From JAXLVB01 sp046329195 (GTDB taxonomy: Bacteria > Bacteroidota > Bacteroidia > Cytophagales > Spirosomataceae), in NCBI GenBank assembly GCA_046329195.1, contig JAXLVB010000001.1, forward strand, positions 1,364,001-1,428,000: a stretch of DNA of 64,000 nucleotides. The letters run 5' to 3'. Position 1 is the first letter of the stretch. The number at the start of each line of letters is the position of its first letter. Below the pieces are notes generated by a model. The model did not search any database. It worked only from the letters and a program-made list of their open reading frames with translations, and had not been told where the DNA came from. Both the position numbers and the translations under genes were made by a program. Positions 8,500 to 17,778 of the stretch are shown here, piece after piece.

Positions 8500-10644
8500 T
8501 TATTCTGCAATACCTGCCAAGTTGAGCATAAAGGCGTATTCGGTGGCTACTTCTTTGAGCGCCTTGAACCGCCCCGACGCTCCGCCATGCCCAGCATCCA
8601 TGTCGCATTTAAATAACAGTAAATGCTTGTCGGTTTTCATGGTTCGGAGCTTAGCCACCCATTTGGCTGGCTCCCAATACTGTACTTGCGAATCGTGCAG
8701 ACCTGTGGTAATCAGCATGTTTGGGTAGGCTTTTTTCTCAACGTTATCATACGGGCTGTACGATTTCATGTACTCGTAAGAATCCTTGTTTTTAGGATTT
8801 CCCCACTCTTCAAACTCGCCCGTAGTGAGTGGAATTGACTCGTCGAGCATGGTGGTTACTACGTCCACAAAGGCAACCTGTGCTACCATGCCTTTGTAGA
8901 GTTGTGGAGCCATGTTAGATACCGCACCCATCAATAAACCACCCGCAGAACCGCCCATCGCAAAGAGCCCATCAATAGAGGTATATTTTTCTTTAATCAG
9001 ATACTCAGAGCAGTCAATAAAGTCAGTGAATGTATTCTTTTTCTTGAACATTTTTCCTTCTTCGTACCAGTAGCGTCCCATCTCTTGCCCACCCCGAATG
9101 TGGCACAGCGCAAAGGCAAAACCTCGATTGAGCAGACTCAAGCGACTGGTGCTAAAATACGGGTCCATAGAGGCTCCATACGAGCCATAGGCATACTGCA
9201 ACAGCGGCGCCTTGCCGTCTTTTTCAAAACCTTTTTTATAGACAATCGAAATCGGCACTTTACGTCCGTCTCGGGCAGGTGCCCAGAGGCGTTCGGTCAC
9301 GTATTGGGTTTTGTCGTAGCCCCCTGGGATTTCTTGCTCCTTCATCAACTTTTTCTCCTTGGTATCCATGTTGTAGTCAAAGGTGCTGTTAGGAGTAGTG
9401 AGCGAGGTATATCCATAACGCAAAATGGTGGTATTGAAGTCGGGGTTATAACCAATGCCCGCCGAATAAGCCGGTTCTCCAAAATCAAGATAATGCTCTT
9501 GATGATTTTGTTGGCTAATAATCCGAAGGTTCAGCAAACCTTCTTTGCGTTCTTGGAGCACCAAGTGATTTTTGAATACATCAAAACCATCAAGGTAAAC
9601 GTCTTTGCGGTGAGGAATAACGTCTTTCCAGAGAGATTCGTTATGTTGCTGACCTTCGGCTACTTCCACTAGTTTAAAGTTTTCGGCTGCGTCTTTGTTG
9701 GTCCTAACATAAAACTTATTCTCAAAGTGATCGACGCTGTATTCGTGCCCTTTGCGTCGGGGTAAAAACACCTCAAAAGCCCCCGTCGGATTGCTGGCCT
9801 CCAGTAGCAACACCTCATCAGCTACGCCATTTTGGCTACTTTGAATCGCTATGTATTTCTTTGACTTCATGCGATAGACACCCGTATAAAACTGATTGTC
9901 TTTTTCTTCGTAAACGAGCACGTCTTTCTTAGGACTGGTACCGAGTTCGTGCCGATATACTTTAGATGCCAAAAGGGTCTGTTGGTCACGCACCATGTAA
10001 AACACCGTTTTGTTATCGGCGGCCCAAGCGTAAGCCCCTCCTTCGGTATTTTTAATTTCGTCTTTGAAGATTTCGCCCGTTTTGAGGTTCTTGAATTGGA
10101 GCGTGTAATTGCGCCGACTCACGGTATCTACGCCGTAGGCGACGATTTCCTCGTTGTCAGAAACTTCATAACCGCCTATATTGAAGTACTTTTTGCCTTT
10201 GCTCATCTCGTTGCCGTTGAGTAAGATTTCTTCGGGAGCTTCCAACGTTCCCTTTTTGCGACAATAGATGGGGTATTCGCCTCCTTTTTCGTAGCGAGAG
10301 TAGTAGTAGTAATTACCGTCTTTGTAAGGAACCGACGCATCGTCTTCTTTGATGCGGGCTTTCATTTCGTTAAACAGCTTGTCTTGAAGCGCCACCGTAG
10401 GTTTCATAACGGCCTCGGTGTAGGCGTTTTCGGCTTTGAGATAGCTGATTACTTCGGGGTCTTCCCGTTGGTTGAGCCAGTAGTAATTGTCTATTCGATG
10501 GTCTCCGTGCATTCCCACGTCTTTCGGAATCACCTTGGCAACGGGAGGCTTTGCAGCATCTACATTCATAGGTTCGGCTTTTTTAGAAGGATTTTGACAG
10601 GCAAATATCGTTGCCAGCGTCAAGATAAAATAATGTTTTTTCAT
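8500..10644 (-). CDS. prolyl oligopeptidase / oligopeptidase B family lipoprotein (S9A)
   Basis: A 714-residue serine peptidase with a lipoprotein leader (MKKHYFILTLATIFAC, Cys16). The N-terminal two-thirds forms the seven-bladed propeller. The C-terminal alpha/beta hydrolase domain has the catalytic triad Ser566 (GGSAGG), Asp651 (GLHDSQV) and His686 (DAGHGG). It cleaves short peptides, after proline or basic residues depending on subfamily; the strong match to protease II sequences favours the oligopeptidase B side. The start at 10644 is set by the leader peptide. It is expected in the periplasm, tethered to a membrane. Confidence 0.95.
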   Translation of the reverse strand: MKKHYFILTLATIFACQNPSKKAEPMNVDAAKPPVAKVIPKDVGMHGDHRIDNYYWLNQREDPEVISYLKAENAYTEAVMKPTVALQDKLFNEMKARIKEDDASVPYKDGNYYYYSRYEKGGEYPIYCRKKGTLEAPEEILLNGNEMSKGKKYFNIGGYEVSDNEEIVAYGVDTVSRRNYTLQFKNLKTGEIFKDEIKNTEGGAYAWAADNKTVFYMVRDQQTLLASKVYRHELGTSPKKDVLVYEEKDNQFYTGVYRMKSKKYIAIQSSQNGVADEVLLLEASNPTGAFEVFLPRRKGHEYSVDHFENKFYVRTNKDAAENFKLVEVAEGQQHNESLWKDVIPHRKDVYLDGFDVFKNHLVLQERKEGLLNLRIISQQNHQEHYLDFGEPAYSAGIGYNPDFNTTILRYGYTSLTTPNSTFDYNMDTKEKKLMKEQEIPGGYDKTQYVTERLWAPARDGRKVPISIVYKKGFEKDGKAPLLQYAYGSYGASMDPYFSTSRLSLLNRGFAFALCHIRGGQEMGRYWYEEGKMFKKKNTFTDFIDCSEYLIKEKYTSIDGLFAMGGSAGGLLMGAVSNMAPQLYKGMVAQVAFVDVVTTMLDESIPLTTGEFEEWGNPKNKDSYEYMKSYSPYDNVEKKAYPNMLITTGLHDSQVQYWEPAKWVAKLRTMKTDKHLLLFKCDMDAGHGGASGRFKALKEVATEYAFMLNLAGIAE

Positions 10645-10752
10645 GGGTTTATAAGTAGAGAGGTTTACAGCCAAAGAAACACAAAGGTATTAAGCTAAAA
10701 AGATACGTTTAGGTAGTTGTAAAAAGTCCACAAGTTCTACAAAAAGTGTGAC

Positions 10753-10783
10753 AAAGCCAACCTTTGGGTTTGGCGGCTTTTAT
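10753..10783. other. hairpin in the divergent intergenic region
   Basis: AAAGCC-AACC pairs with GGTTTGGCGGCTTT around a short loop, in the 225-base gap between the divergently oriented peptidase and phosphoesterase genes. Its form is terminator-like but neither flanking gene ends here, so it may be a repeat remnant. Confidence 0.35.
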
Positions 10784-10869
10784 TGGAATGTTAATGAATG
10801 TCTAAAAACTTCATAAATCCTTAGCAATCAGTTCATCGGTACGTAAAATACAATCAATTATTTTGCAAT

Positions 10870-11721
10870 ATGCAACTGATTACCCATTTCCGAACCATTG
10901 TCTTGTCTGACCTGCATTTGGGTTCAAAGGGCTCCAAAGCTAAAGAGGTCACGGAGTTTTTGAAGCAATATAAGTGTGATAAACTCATTCTGAACGGAGA
11001 CATTATTGACGGCTGGCAGCTCAAAAAATATGGCAATAGCTGGAAGAAAAAGCATACGGCGTTTTTTAAGACTGTCTTGAAAATGGTGGCCGAATACGAC
11101 ACCAAAGTGGTGTATTTGCGAGGTAACCACGATGATTTTCTGGATCAAGTGTTGCCACTCAAGATTGGGAAATACTTTTCGTTGCGCCGAGACTACATCC
11201 TCAAAACGGCCACGGGCAAGCGGTATTACGTTACGCATGGCGATGTGTTTGATAGTATCACTACGCATTTGAAGTGGCTGGCGTACATTGGTGATATTGG
11301 CTATAATCTGTTGTTAGGCATCAACAAACTGTACAATCACTACCGCAACTGGCGAGGATTGCCCTATTATTCACTGTCGTCTCAAATCAAGCAAAAGGTA
11401 AAAGCAGCGGTCAATTATATCTCTGATTTTGAAGAAAAACTGGCCGAGCTGGCTCGTGCCAAAGACTGTCAAGGGATTATCTGTGGACATATTCACCAGC
11501 CTGCTATTCGGCAGATTAAGGAGATTGTTTACATGAACTCGGGCGACTGGGTAGAATCACTCACGGCACTGGTAGAAGACCACGAAGGTAACTGGAACTT
11601 AATGTATTACGACCACCCTACCACTTTGCCACAAGAGCAAGAACTGGAGGAGGTGCTTAGCGAACCTGATGGTGATTTTTTGGCTAACTTGTTGATTTTG
11701 AACCCGCTCAAAAGAGCATGA
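10870..11721 (+). CDS. LpxH-like metallophosphoesterase (UDP-2,3-diacylglucosamine diphosphatase family)
   Basis: A 283-residue calcineurin-like phosphoesterase. All metal motifs are present: SDLHLG (Asp14, His16), NGDIIDG (Asp44), RGNHDD (Asn86, His87), THGD (His123) and CGHIHQP. The family includes LpxH, which splits UDP-2,3-diacylglucosamine in lipid A synthesis, and the less defined YbbF-like branch. It overlaps the following glycosyltransferase by four bases (ATGA), so the pair works as one translated unit, probably in envelope lipid or glycan metabolism. Which substrate it uses is inference. Confidence 0.88.
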   Translation: MQLITHFRTIVLSDLHLGSKGSKAKEVTEFLKQYKCDKLILNGDIIDGWQLKKYGNSWKKKHTAFFKTVLKMVAEYDTKVVYLRGNHDDFLDQVLPLKIGKYFSLRRDYILKTATGKRYYVTHGDVFDSITTHLKWLAYIGDIGYNLLLGINKLYNHYRNWRGLPYYSLSSQIKQKVKAAVNYISDFEEKLAELARAKDCQGIICGHIHQPAIRQIKEIVYMNSGDWVESLTALVEDHEGNWNLMYYDHPTTLPQEQELEEVLSEPDGDFLANLLILNPLKRA

Positions 11722-12881
11722 GTACATTCCTCTTTTTGGTACAGGGCGAAGGGCGTGGGCATTTGACACAAGCCCTGTCGCTTCGTCAGATGCTTCATCA
11801 GGCGGGGCATCGGGTCGTAGCTATGGCTGTTGGAACGGCTCAAGGACGAACCCTGCCTACATTTTTTACCGAAGCTTGCGACTGTCCTCTGCTGACGTTT
11901 CGCAGCCCTTGCCTCCAATACAATCCAACCCACCACACCCTTGACCTGTGGCGGACTATCGGCCTACAAGTGCCCAAGGCGTTGCGCTATGCCCAAAGCG
12001 CCAAACAGGTGCAAGAGTTAGTAACCCACCACCAACCCGACGTAGTGGTCAATTTTTATGAGGTAGTAGGTGGCCTGTGGAAAGCGCTCTATTCGTCGCC
12101 TGTGCCGATGGTGTGTGTCGGGCATCAGTATTTATTTTTGCATCCTTCCTTTCGTTTTCCGCCTAATCAGCGCCTACAGCGCTGGCTTGTCAATCTGAAC
12201 ACACGTCTCACGGCGATAGGGGCTAAGCGTCTGCTGGCTTTATCGTTTGACGAACTCCCCTCAAGCGGCAAAATTGTAGTAGTACCCCCCTTGCTCCGAA
12301 AAGAGGTCACTTCTTATGCTGTTTCTACCCAAGAAGGATACTGGCTGGCCTACGCCACACTCCCTCAACTGGCCGAAGACCTAATTGCTTGGCATCGGGA
12401 GCACCCTAACGTACAGATTCACTGTTTCTGGAATCATCCTGAACACGCTACTGAGTGGCACTTGCACGACGGGCGACTGGTGTTTCACCCTATTGACGGA
12501 GCGAAGTTTCTGGACTACATGAAGCACTGCTCGGGACTTATCACCACGGCAGGGTTTGAGTCGGTTTGTGAAGCCATGTATTGGGACAAACCTGTGATGA
12601 TGATTCCAGTACCCAACCATTTTGAACAAACCTGTAACGCCCAAGATGCCGTACGAGTAGGGGCGGGTCTCCAAGCAAAATCATTCGCTAACTTGGATGA
12701 TTTTGAGCAGTATGTACCTCAACATCAGTCAATTGGTTTGGTGTTCAAAGCATGGCAACAGCAAAGTACAAGACTTTTTGTAGAGACGTTGGCAGCCGTT
12801 GCGCCTCAACGAACCATGTATGTGCGCCTTCGTCAAACCAAAATCCGTTTGTTGGAGTGGTTAAGACCGCTAGGGGTTTAA
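11718..12881 (+). CDS. MurG-like / UGT-type glycosyltransferase (GT-B fold)
   Basis: A 387-residue glycosyltransferase of the GT28/GT1 type. The N-terminus reads FLFLVQGEGRGHLTQALSL, the glycine-rich acceptor loop. The C-terminal nucleotide-sugar half has HCSGLITTAGFESVCEAMYWDKPVMMIPVPNHFEQ in place of the family's donor-binding signature. It transfers a sugar from a nucleotide donor, probably at the inner membrane. It starts within the stop of the phosphoesterase gene. Its TAA lies immediately beside the stop of the convergent endonuclease/phosphatase gene, with no spacer. Confidence 0.88.
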   Translation: MSTFLFLVQGEGRGHLTQALSLRQMLHQAGHRVVAMAVGTAQGRTLPTFFTEACDCPLLTFRSPCLQYNPTHHTLDLWRTIGLQVPKALRYAQSAKQVQELVTHHQPDVVVNFYEVVGGLWKALYSSPVPMVCVGHQYLFLHPSFRFPPNQRLQRWLVNLNTRLTAIGAKRLLALSFDELPSSGKIVVVPPLLRKEVTSYAVSTQEGYWLAYATLPQLAEDLIAWHREHPNVQIHCFWNHPEHATEWHLHDGRLVFHPIDGAKFLDYMKHCSGLITTAGFESVCEAMYWDKPVMMIPVPNHFEQTCNAQDAVRVGAGLQAKSFANLDDFEQYVPQHQSIGLVFKAWQQQSTRLFVETLAAVAPQRTMYVRLRQTKIRLLEWLRPLGV

Positions 12882-13718
12882 CTATTTCTGCATCTGCACT
12901 CGACAAACAACCGGAAGGTGGTCAGACGGATATAGGTGCTGGTAGGTATCAGTCAGGGCGGCGTAGGTATGCACCACAAAGTGTTTGTCCACAAAAACGT
13001 AGTCAATCCGCTTGTCGAGTGGGGCGTTGGCTTGGAAGCCGTTGAACGTACCCACAGGGCCATAGGGTTTCTTTTTGCTAATCAGATAAGCGTCTTGCAA
13101 AAAGCCCTGCAAGGTTTTAATCTGTTCTGTTTCAGGGTCTGAGTTGAAGTCACCTACGCAAATGAGCGGCGTCTGTTTGGCGATTTGCTTCATTCGGCTC
13201 ACCATCAAAAAGCCTGACTGCCGGCGAGCTTCAACGCCTTGATGGTCAAAATGTACACTAAAGAAATAGAAGATTTTGCCGCTGGTTTTTTCCTTGAATT
13301 TGCCCCACGAACAGATGCGATTGCAGCAAGTGGCATCCCAACCTTTGGACGGTTTGTCTGGGGTTTCACTGAGCCAAAAATCGCCTTTATCTAAGACCTC
13401 AAAGCGACTTTTTTTGTAAAAAATAGCCGAATGCTCGCCGGCTTCTTTGCCGTCGTCACGACCTACGCCGATGTAGGCATAACCCTCCAGCGTGGCGATG
13501 TCCTTGAGCTGACCTACAAATCCCTCTTGCGTGCCAAAAATGTCAAAATCATGGTACTCAATCAAGGCTTTGACGGCCTCTTTGCGGTTGGGCCAAGCAT
13601 TGATTCCATCGCTGGCTGTATTGAGACGTAGGTTATACGAAGCGACGTTGAGGGTTTGTGCCTGAGTAGAAACCGTGCTGAAAATCAGAAGGAAAACACA
13701 AAGGATGTACTGTTTCAT
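12882..13718 (-). CDS. secreted endonuclease/exonuclease/phosphatase family protein
   Basis: A 278-residue protein with a cleavable signal (MKQYILCVFLLIFSTVSTQAQ). The DNase I-like fold motifs are in order: NVASYNLRLN, GTQEG (catalytic Glu), FFSVHFDHQG, GDFNSDP and the C-terminal SDHLPV His. Members cleave phosphodiesters or phosphomonoesters in nucleic acids, sphingolipids or inositol phosphates. The export signal argues for extracellular nucleic acid or lipid. The ATG at 13718 is chosen for the signal peptide; an in-frame upstream ATG is not supported. Confidence 0.9.
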   Translation of the reverse strand: MKQYILCVFLLIFSTVSTQAQTLNVASYNLRLNTASDGINAWPNRKEAVKALIEYHDFDIFGTQEGFVGQLKDIATLEGYAYIGVGRDDGKEAGEHSAIFYKKSRFEVLDKGDFWLSETPDKPSKGWDATCCNRICSWGKFKEKTSGKIFYFFSVHFDHQGVEARRQSGFLMVSRMKQIAKQTPLICVGDFNSDPETEQIKTLQGFLQDAYLISKKKPYGPVGTFNGFQANAPLDKRIDYVFVDKHFVVHTYAALTDTYQHLYPSDHLPVVCRVQMQK

Positions 13719-13984
13719 GGATATAGGTTGATGAGGTTGAGGGGCAAATGTACTCAAATCTTGGTTCTATTGGGTAGAGATTGTACTGGGTTTGTTGGAT
13801 TGTTTTTAGGGCTCAGCTAGGTAGTCTCTACTATTGAAGGCAATTATACATCATATAGTTACTTTTTTGAATCACAGGTGGCTAACTACCGATTTCGTGC
13901 TAATTATGACCGTTTGATAATTTTCACTATCTGCTTGATTATTAAATATGTAGTTTGCGGAGGCTTACTCTAAATCTACTTATT

Positions 13985-14698
13985 ATGGAAAAAACACTCC
14001 AAAACCGCCTTCTCTACTTTTTTGTAGCCATTTTTGTTATCACCAATCTGGGTTTTTATAAAACCTACCTCATTCATTTTCCGACATTTGAGGGCTTTGC
14101 CTGGGTATTTCATGTTCATGGTATGTTAGCTATGTCATGGATATTGATGCTCGTAACCCAAGCCTACCTGATTCGTGCCAAAAAATATGATTTGCATAGA
14201 CTCGTTGGCAAGTTGTCGTATGTGGTGATGCCCCTTTTGCTGATTTCCATATTTTTTGTGGCCAAAGAGAGCTATTTCAAAAAGATACATGCGGGTATTC
14301 CACAAGCCAATGCCCTGGCCGACTTAACGAATGGCGGTACTATCATTGATATTTTTGCCTTAGGAATCATGTATGTGCTGGCCATTATTTATAAGAAAAA
14401 TGTAGGCTACCACTTACGATTCATGGCAGGCACTGGTTTGGCTATCTTGGGGCCAGGTTTGGGTAGGTTTGTGTTTGCTTTCCTCGAATTGCCCATTCCG
14501 CTTGCACTGCTAACGATGCTACTCTGTACTACCGTTGTGGGTATTGTGTGGCTCATTATAGACATCAAAAACAAAAAGTCAGCCTTCCCGATGGGCGTCT
14601 ATGTGGTGATTGCCCTGTGTATGAACGTCATGGGGGCAAACGCAACTTCGGCTTGGTGGCAGAGCTTTGCCAAGTGGTGGGTGGAAACTTTGTACTAA
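13985..14698 (+). CDS. multi-pass membrane protein with conserved histidines (paralogue 1 of 3)
   Basis: A 237-residue protein with about seven hydrophobic segments and no leader. It shares a signature with the genes at 14779 and 38885: a His-x-His pair (FHVHGMLAMSW), a Gln in the next helix (LVTQAYL), LHRLVGKLSYV, and a later YHLRFM block. Intramembrane histidines of this kind could bind heme or metal, but I cannot name the family. Start is the ATG at 13985; ten residues upstream (MRRLTLNLLI) are not conserved in the paralogues. A 51-base hairpin repeat follows its stop. Confidence 0.78.
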   Translation: MEKTLQNRLLYFFVAIFVITNLGFYKTYLIHFPTFEGFAWVFHVHGMLAMSWILMLVTQAYLIRAKKYDLHRLVGKLSYVVMPLLLISIFFVAKESYFKKIHAGIPQANALADLTNGGTIIDIFALGIMYVLAIIYKKNVGYHLRFMAGTGLAILGPGLGRFVFAFLELPIPLALLTMLLCTTVVGIVWLIIDIKNKKSAFPMGVYVVIALCMNVMGANATSAWWQSFAKWWVETLY

Positions 14699-14706
14699 AC
14701 TTTAAA

Positions 14707-14757
14707 ACCACATAGGCACATAAGTTCACATAGTCTTTCTATTGTGTTCTATGTGGT
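14707..14757. repeat. ACCACATAG...CTATGTGGT hairpin repeat, copy 1
   Basis: Terminal inverted repeats ACCACATAG and CTATGTGGT enclose CACATAAG/GTTCACATAG-like sequence. The element begins nine bases after the stop of the membrane protein. Three related elements follow similar distances after other genes at 31865, 37362 and 42649. Confidence 0.75.
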
Positions 14758-14778
14758 AGAAAAATTAAACAAATAATC

Positions 14779-15456
14779 ATGGAAAAAACGTACCGCTTCC
14801 TTCCCTATTTCTTTGCTGCCTTTACGGTGCTGGTTATTTATTGCTTTAGTCAAAGCTATTTTAGCCATATTCCTGACTTTCAGAATGTTATTAGCCCTAT
14901 TGGTAACGTACCCATTGCTATTACGTGGGTTACACACTTTCATGCTTGTATGATTATGGCGTGGCTTCTGATGCTCATTGTACAGCCGATTTTGGTACTC
15001 AAAAAGCAACTCAAGTGGCACCGTTTGCTGGGCAAAATTTCGTACGGGGTGGTGATATTGCTCGTACTTTCTATAATGCTGATTGTCAATCAAGAACAAT
15101 CCAGAGGGAAAAATTTGCCTGTTTTTGCCGCCAATCTGATTGACCCTTTGGTGTTTGTGGTCATGTACGGTTTAGCCATTTATTACCGTAACAAGCCCGC
15201 CTACCACGCTCGCTTTATGCTCCTGACCATTATCGGTTTTATTGGGCCAGCCTTTGCCCGTATTCAAGGCCCAGCCTTAGAAACGATTTTTGGCTTGTTT
15301 GTTTTATTTCTTGTTATCGAATGGCGCACCCGTAAAGTCTATAAACCGTACCTTATTGGCTTGGGGTATTACGTCATTAATTTGGGAATTGTTGCTTATC
15401 TGTTTTTGGGTAATCAGGCGCTGTTGGACAGGATTTGGGGCTTGGTTTGGGGTTGA
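14779..15456 (+). CDS. multi-pass membrane protein with conserved histidines (paralogue 2 of 3)
   Basis: A 225-residue relative of the preceding gene, with hydrophobic segments near residues 10-28, 48-70, 85-105, 125-140, 150-170 and 195-215. The signature residues recur as THFHACMIMAW, LIVQPIL, KWHRLLGKISYG and YHARFM. It lies 80 bases downstream in the same direction and may be co-transcribed, with the hairpin repeat between them. No enzymatic motif is seen. The pair probably arose by tandem duplication. Confidence 0.78.
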   Translation: MEKTYRFLPYFFAAFTVLVIYCFSQSYFSHIPDFQNVISPIGNVPIAITWVTHFHACMIMAWLLMLIVQPILVLKKQLKWHRLLGKISYGVVILLVLSIMLIVNQEQSRGKNLPVFAANLIDPLVFVVMYGLAIYYRNKPAYHARFMLLTIIGFIGPAFARIQGPALETIFGLFVLFLVIEWRTRKVYKPYLIGLGYYVINLGIVAYLFLGNQALLDRIWGLVWG

Positions 15457-15460
15457 ATAT

Positions 15461-15824
15461 TTATACCCTCAATGGCAAAATACGAAGCCTAATTTTAGCA
15501 GTATCGAACACAACAAGGCTACCATCTAAGAGATATTGTTGATACTTTAATAGGCATTGAACCACTTGATTTCCAACAAAATCGGGTAATAACTCCTGAC
15601 TTTTTAACTGAAATACGCTGGGCGAGTCGGCATTGGTAGCAGCTAGAATTGACCCAAAATCTAAATCATTTGTAAAAACTATGAAATCATGTTGTTTGGC
15701 ATAGTCAAAAATTACAGAATCTGGGTCATTTGCCGATGTTTGACCAGTGTACAGCGTATATGCTGTGTATTACAAAGAAGTCTGCCCAGATAGGCGAAAG
15801 ATTCATGTCAATCAAAATTTTCAT
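15461..15824 (-). pseudogene. DUF5615 PIN-like toxin, frameshifted
   Basis: The minus strand encodes MKILIDMNLSPIWADFFVIH...WSNIGK, then a TGA at 15728-15726. Shifting one frame restores ANDPDSVIFDYAKQHDF, the acidic VFTNDLDFGSI motif and a normal C-terminus to the TAA at 15461. The full span is 364 bases, one more than a multiple of three. The joined product is about 120 residues, typical for DUF5615 PIN-like proteins, which are putative RNases in pairs with DUF433. The ATG overlaps the DUF433 stop (ATGA). The break may be real inactivation or a sequencing error in the GGCAAA stretch. This gene fills most of the 15457-15820 gap. Confidence 0.82.
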
Positions 15825-16048
15825 GAAGCAAAGGCATGAATATCCTTCTCTCCGGCACGCCAAGCGGCGTAAGAAAGGGCTTGACGTAAGTCTTCTTCTT
15901 CCAAGTAAGGGTATGCTTTCAAGATTTCAGTAAAAGAATGACCCACAGCAAAAAGTCCTACGACCGTTCCAACGGTTACTCTTGTACCTCTTATACAAGG
16001 TTTTCCGCCCATTATGGTAGGGTCAAGCGTAATTCTGTTTAAGTTCAT
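15821..16048 (-). CDS. DUF433 family antitoxin-like protein
   Basis: A 75-residue protein with the DUF433 signature: ITLDPTIMGGKPCIRGTRVTV followed by a winged-helix-like HSFTEILKAYPYLEEEDLRQAL. DUF433 proteins lie directly upstream of DUF5615 PIN-like genes and are thought to be DNA-binding antitoxins. The start is the ATG at 16048, the family's usual MNLNRI position. A -7 box lies 32 bases upstream. The stop overlaps the toxin ATG by four bases. Confidence 0.9.
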   Translation of the reverse strand: MNLNRITLDPTIMGGKPCIRGTRVTVGTVVGLFAVGHSFTEILKAYPYLEEEDLRQALSYAAWRAGEKDIHAFAS

Positions 16049-16079
16049 TTTAACTTGTGTTTCTACAAATCTGAACAAT

Positions 16080-16087
16080 CAAACATA
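16080..16087 (-). promoter_or_regulatory. -7 box of the DUF433/DUF5615 operon
   Basis: The minus strand reads TATGTTTG, a perfect TAnnTTTG Bacteroidota -7 element, 32 bases ahead of the DUF433 ATG. No convincing -33 TTTG is seen. Confidence 0.6.
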
Positions 16088-16125
16088 AAAAACAATTCTT
16101 CTTCTAATCGTTAAAATCATTTATC

Positions 16126-16656
16126 ATGCAAAGACGTACCTTTTTCTCGCTGGCAGCTTTGCCTTTATTGAATGTGCCCTTTCGGGATATAACCGATAAA
16201 CCATTTGTGGTAGAAGCAAACCAAACACGCTTCAATGAAAACCTCGGTGGAGGCACTCGCAACGACCTCAAAGTGTCGGTAAAAGATACTGATTATCAGT
16301 TATCTATTTTTGAAATTCATAGCAAAGGAAAAGGCGGTGGGCCTGCCTTGCATATTCACTATGACCAAGACGAAACCATGAATATTTTGGAAGGAGAGTA
16401 TCTGTTTCAGGTAGGTGACCAAAAAGTAAAACTAAAAACGGGTGACACCATTTTTATACCTCGTGGCACACCCCACGCTTTTGTGCATTTGGGCGAAGGA
16501 ATAGGCAAAAAACTAAGCATCTATCAACCTGCTGGCAACATCGAAGAAATGTTTCGGCAAATTGGCAATCTGAAAGAACGTACGCCAGAAAACGTACAAA
16601 AAGCGATGGCCGTAAATAACACAAAAATTGTAGGAAAACCTTTGTCGGCGGAATAA
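16126..16656 (+). CDS. cupin-domain protein with Tat-type leader (cupin 1)
   Basis: A 176-residue single-domain cupin. The leader MQRRTFFSLAALPLL contains a twin-arginine RRxFF motif, so it is probably exported folded. Cupin motif 1 is PALHIHYDQDETMNILEGEY (His-x-His-x4-Glu metal ligands) and motif 2 is GDTIFIPRGTPHAF (fourth His). The C-terminus ends VGKPLS, like the VGPPLS/VGPPMS tails of the other cupins in this window. No promoter of the shared 27-base type is visible here. An esterase and an ester cyclase-like gene follow on the same strand. Confidence 0.88.
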   Translation: MQRRTFFSLAALPLLNVPFRDITDKPFVVEANQTRFNENLGGGTRNDLKVSVKDTDYQLSIFEIHSKGKGGGPALHIHYDQDETMNILEGEYLFQVGDQKVKLKTGDTIFIPRGTPHAFVHLGEGIGKKLSIYQPAGNIEEMFRQIGNLKERTPENVQKAMAVNNTKIVGKPLSAE

Positions 16657-16743
16657 TTCCTAAGGCAAATTTCCAATGAAAAAACTACTCGTTTTAATAA
16701 CTCTTAGAATAGGCACACAACTCGAATTACTGAACAAAACAAA

Positions 16744-17766
16744 ATGAACACACTCATAAAAATTCTCAAATACCTCGGTATTGGTATAGCCGTTATAGCG
16801 GTTGCACCCGTTGCGTATGTGTATAGCCTTACATTTACGCCGCATGGGCGTTTAGATTGGGGGCAAGCCATATTTTTGAAAATGGCGGGCAATCGAGATG
16901 GTGAAATAGAACTAATCAAAAAAATGACAGTAGAGCAACGCCACCACATAATAGATGCCGTTCCGATTGATATTGAAGGACTGACGGTTGATACCCTTAA
17001 AATCACTGCCGATAGCCTAAATACATATATATTCAAGCCGCAAAATTTGACCAAAAACAACCCTGTCATCGTCTATTTTCATGGTGGAGCGTTTGTTTTA
17101 CCTTGGACAAATCTATCTGCAACGTATGCCACCCGTTTGGCAAAAACTTTCAATGCCATTGTGGTAGGAGTTGATTATAGAGTCGCCCCCGAAAACCCAT
17201 TTCCAAACGCAAATAATGATTGCTATGCAACCTTATTATGGACTATCAAAAATATTGAGAAATGGGGTGGAAACTCGAACCAAATCATAGTAGCTGGCGA
17301 AAGTGCTGGTGGCAATTTAGCTGCATTGGTAGCATCGAAAGCTAAAAAAGAACGTTTAACGAATATCAAATATCAAATTTTAGAGTGCCCTGTTACTTAT
17401 GTTCCAACAGAAACGGCATCATACCAAAAGCTAAAACGTGGCTATTTTTTAGAAGAGGCCGAAATGCTTTATGCCTTAGAAAGTTTTTTGCCCAATAAAG
17501 CTGATTACACAAATCCGTCAGCTTTACCCTATTATGCCGACAGTTTGTCCAACTTACCCCCTGCATATATTATCACCTGCGAGTTTGACCCGCTAAAAGA
17601 TACAGGACGAGACTATGCCAAAAAGTTACAAGATGCAAAAGTGCCAACCATCCATAAAGAAATGAAAGGTATGACACATTGTATTCCTGGCCCCTTTAAC
17701 GAAAAGGATAGAAATGACTTATATAATGAAATAGCCAAAGAAGCCAAGAAAGTAATGAATAATTAA
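16744..17766 (+). CDS. alpha/beta hydrolase, HSL-type esterase (family IV)
   Basis: A 340-residue esterase/lipase with an uncleaved N-terminal membrane segment (residues 5-28). The oxyanion-hole motif is FHGGAFV (a one-Gly-short HGGG) and the nucleophile lies in GESAGGN. The acid and base are in CEFDPLKD and TH-C-IPG near the C-terminus. It hydrolyses short acyl esters, probably on the periplasmic side. It lies 87 bases after cupin 1 and 12 bases before an ester cyclase-like gene, suggesting a three-gene operon. AT-richness is higher than in the flanking housekeeping genes. Confidence 0.9.
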   Translation: MNTLIKILKYLGIGIAVIAVAPVAYVYSLTFTPHGRLDWGQAIFLKMAGNRDGEIELIKKMTVEQRHHIIDAVPIDIEGLTVDTLKITADSLNTYIFKPQNLTKNNPVIVYFHGGAFVLPWTNLSATYATRLAKTFNAIVVGVDYRVAPENPFPNANNDCYATLLWTIKNIEKWGGNSNQIIVAGESAGGNLAALVASKAKKERLTNIKYQILECPVTYVPTETASYQKLKRGYFLEEAEMLYALESFLPNKADYTNPSALPYYADSLSNLPPAYIITCEFDPLKDTGRDYAKKLQDAKVPTIHKEMKGMTHCIPGPFNEKDRNDLYNEIAKEAKKVMNN

Positions 17767-17778
17767 CTCAAATGCACC

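Noticed and set aside
13921..13958. TTTTCACTA and GTAGTTTG upstream of the membrane protein at 13985
   Set aside because: The spacing is 25-26 bases and both elements are degenerate; I could not count it as the same promoter type.
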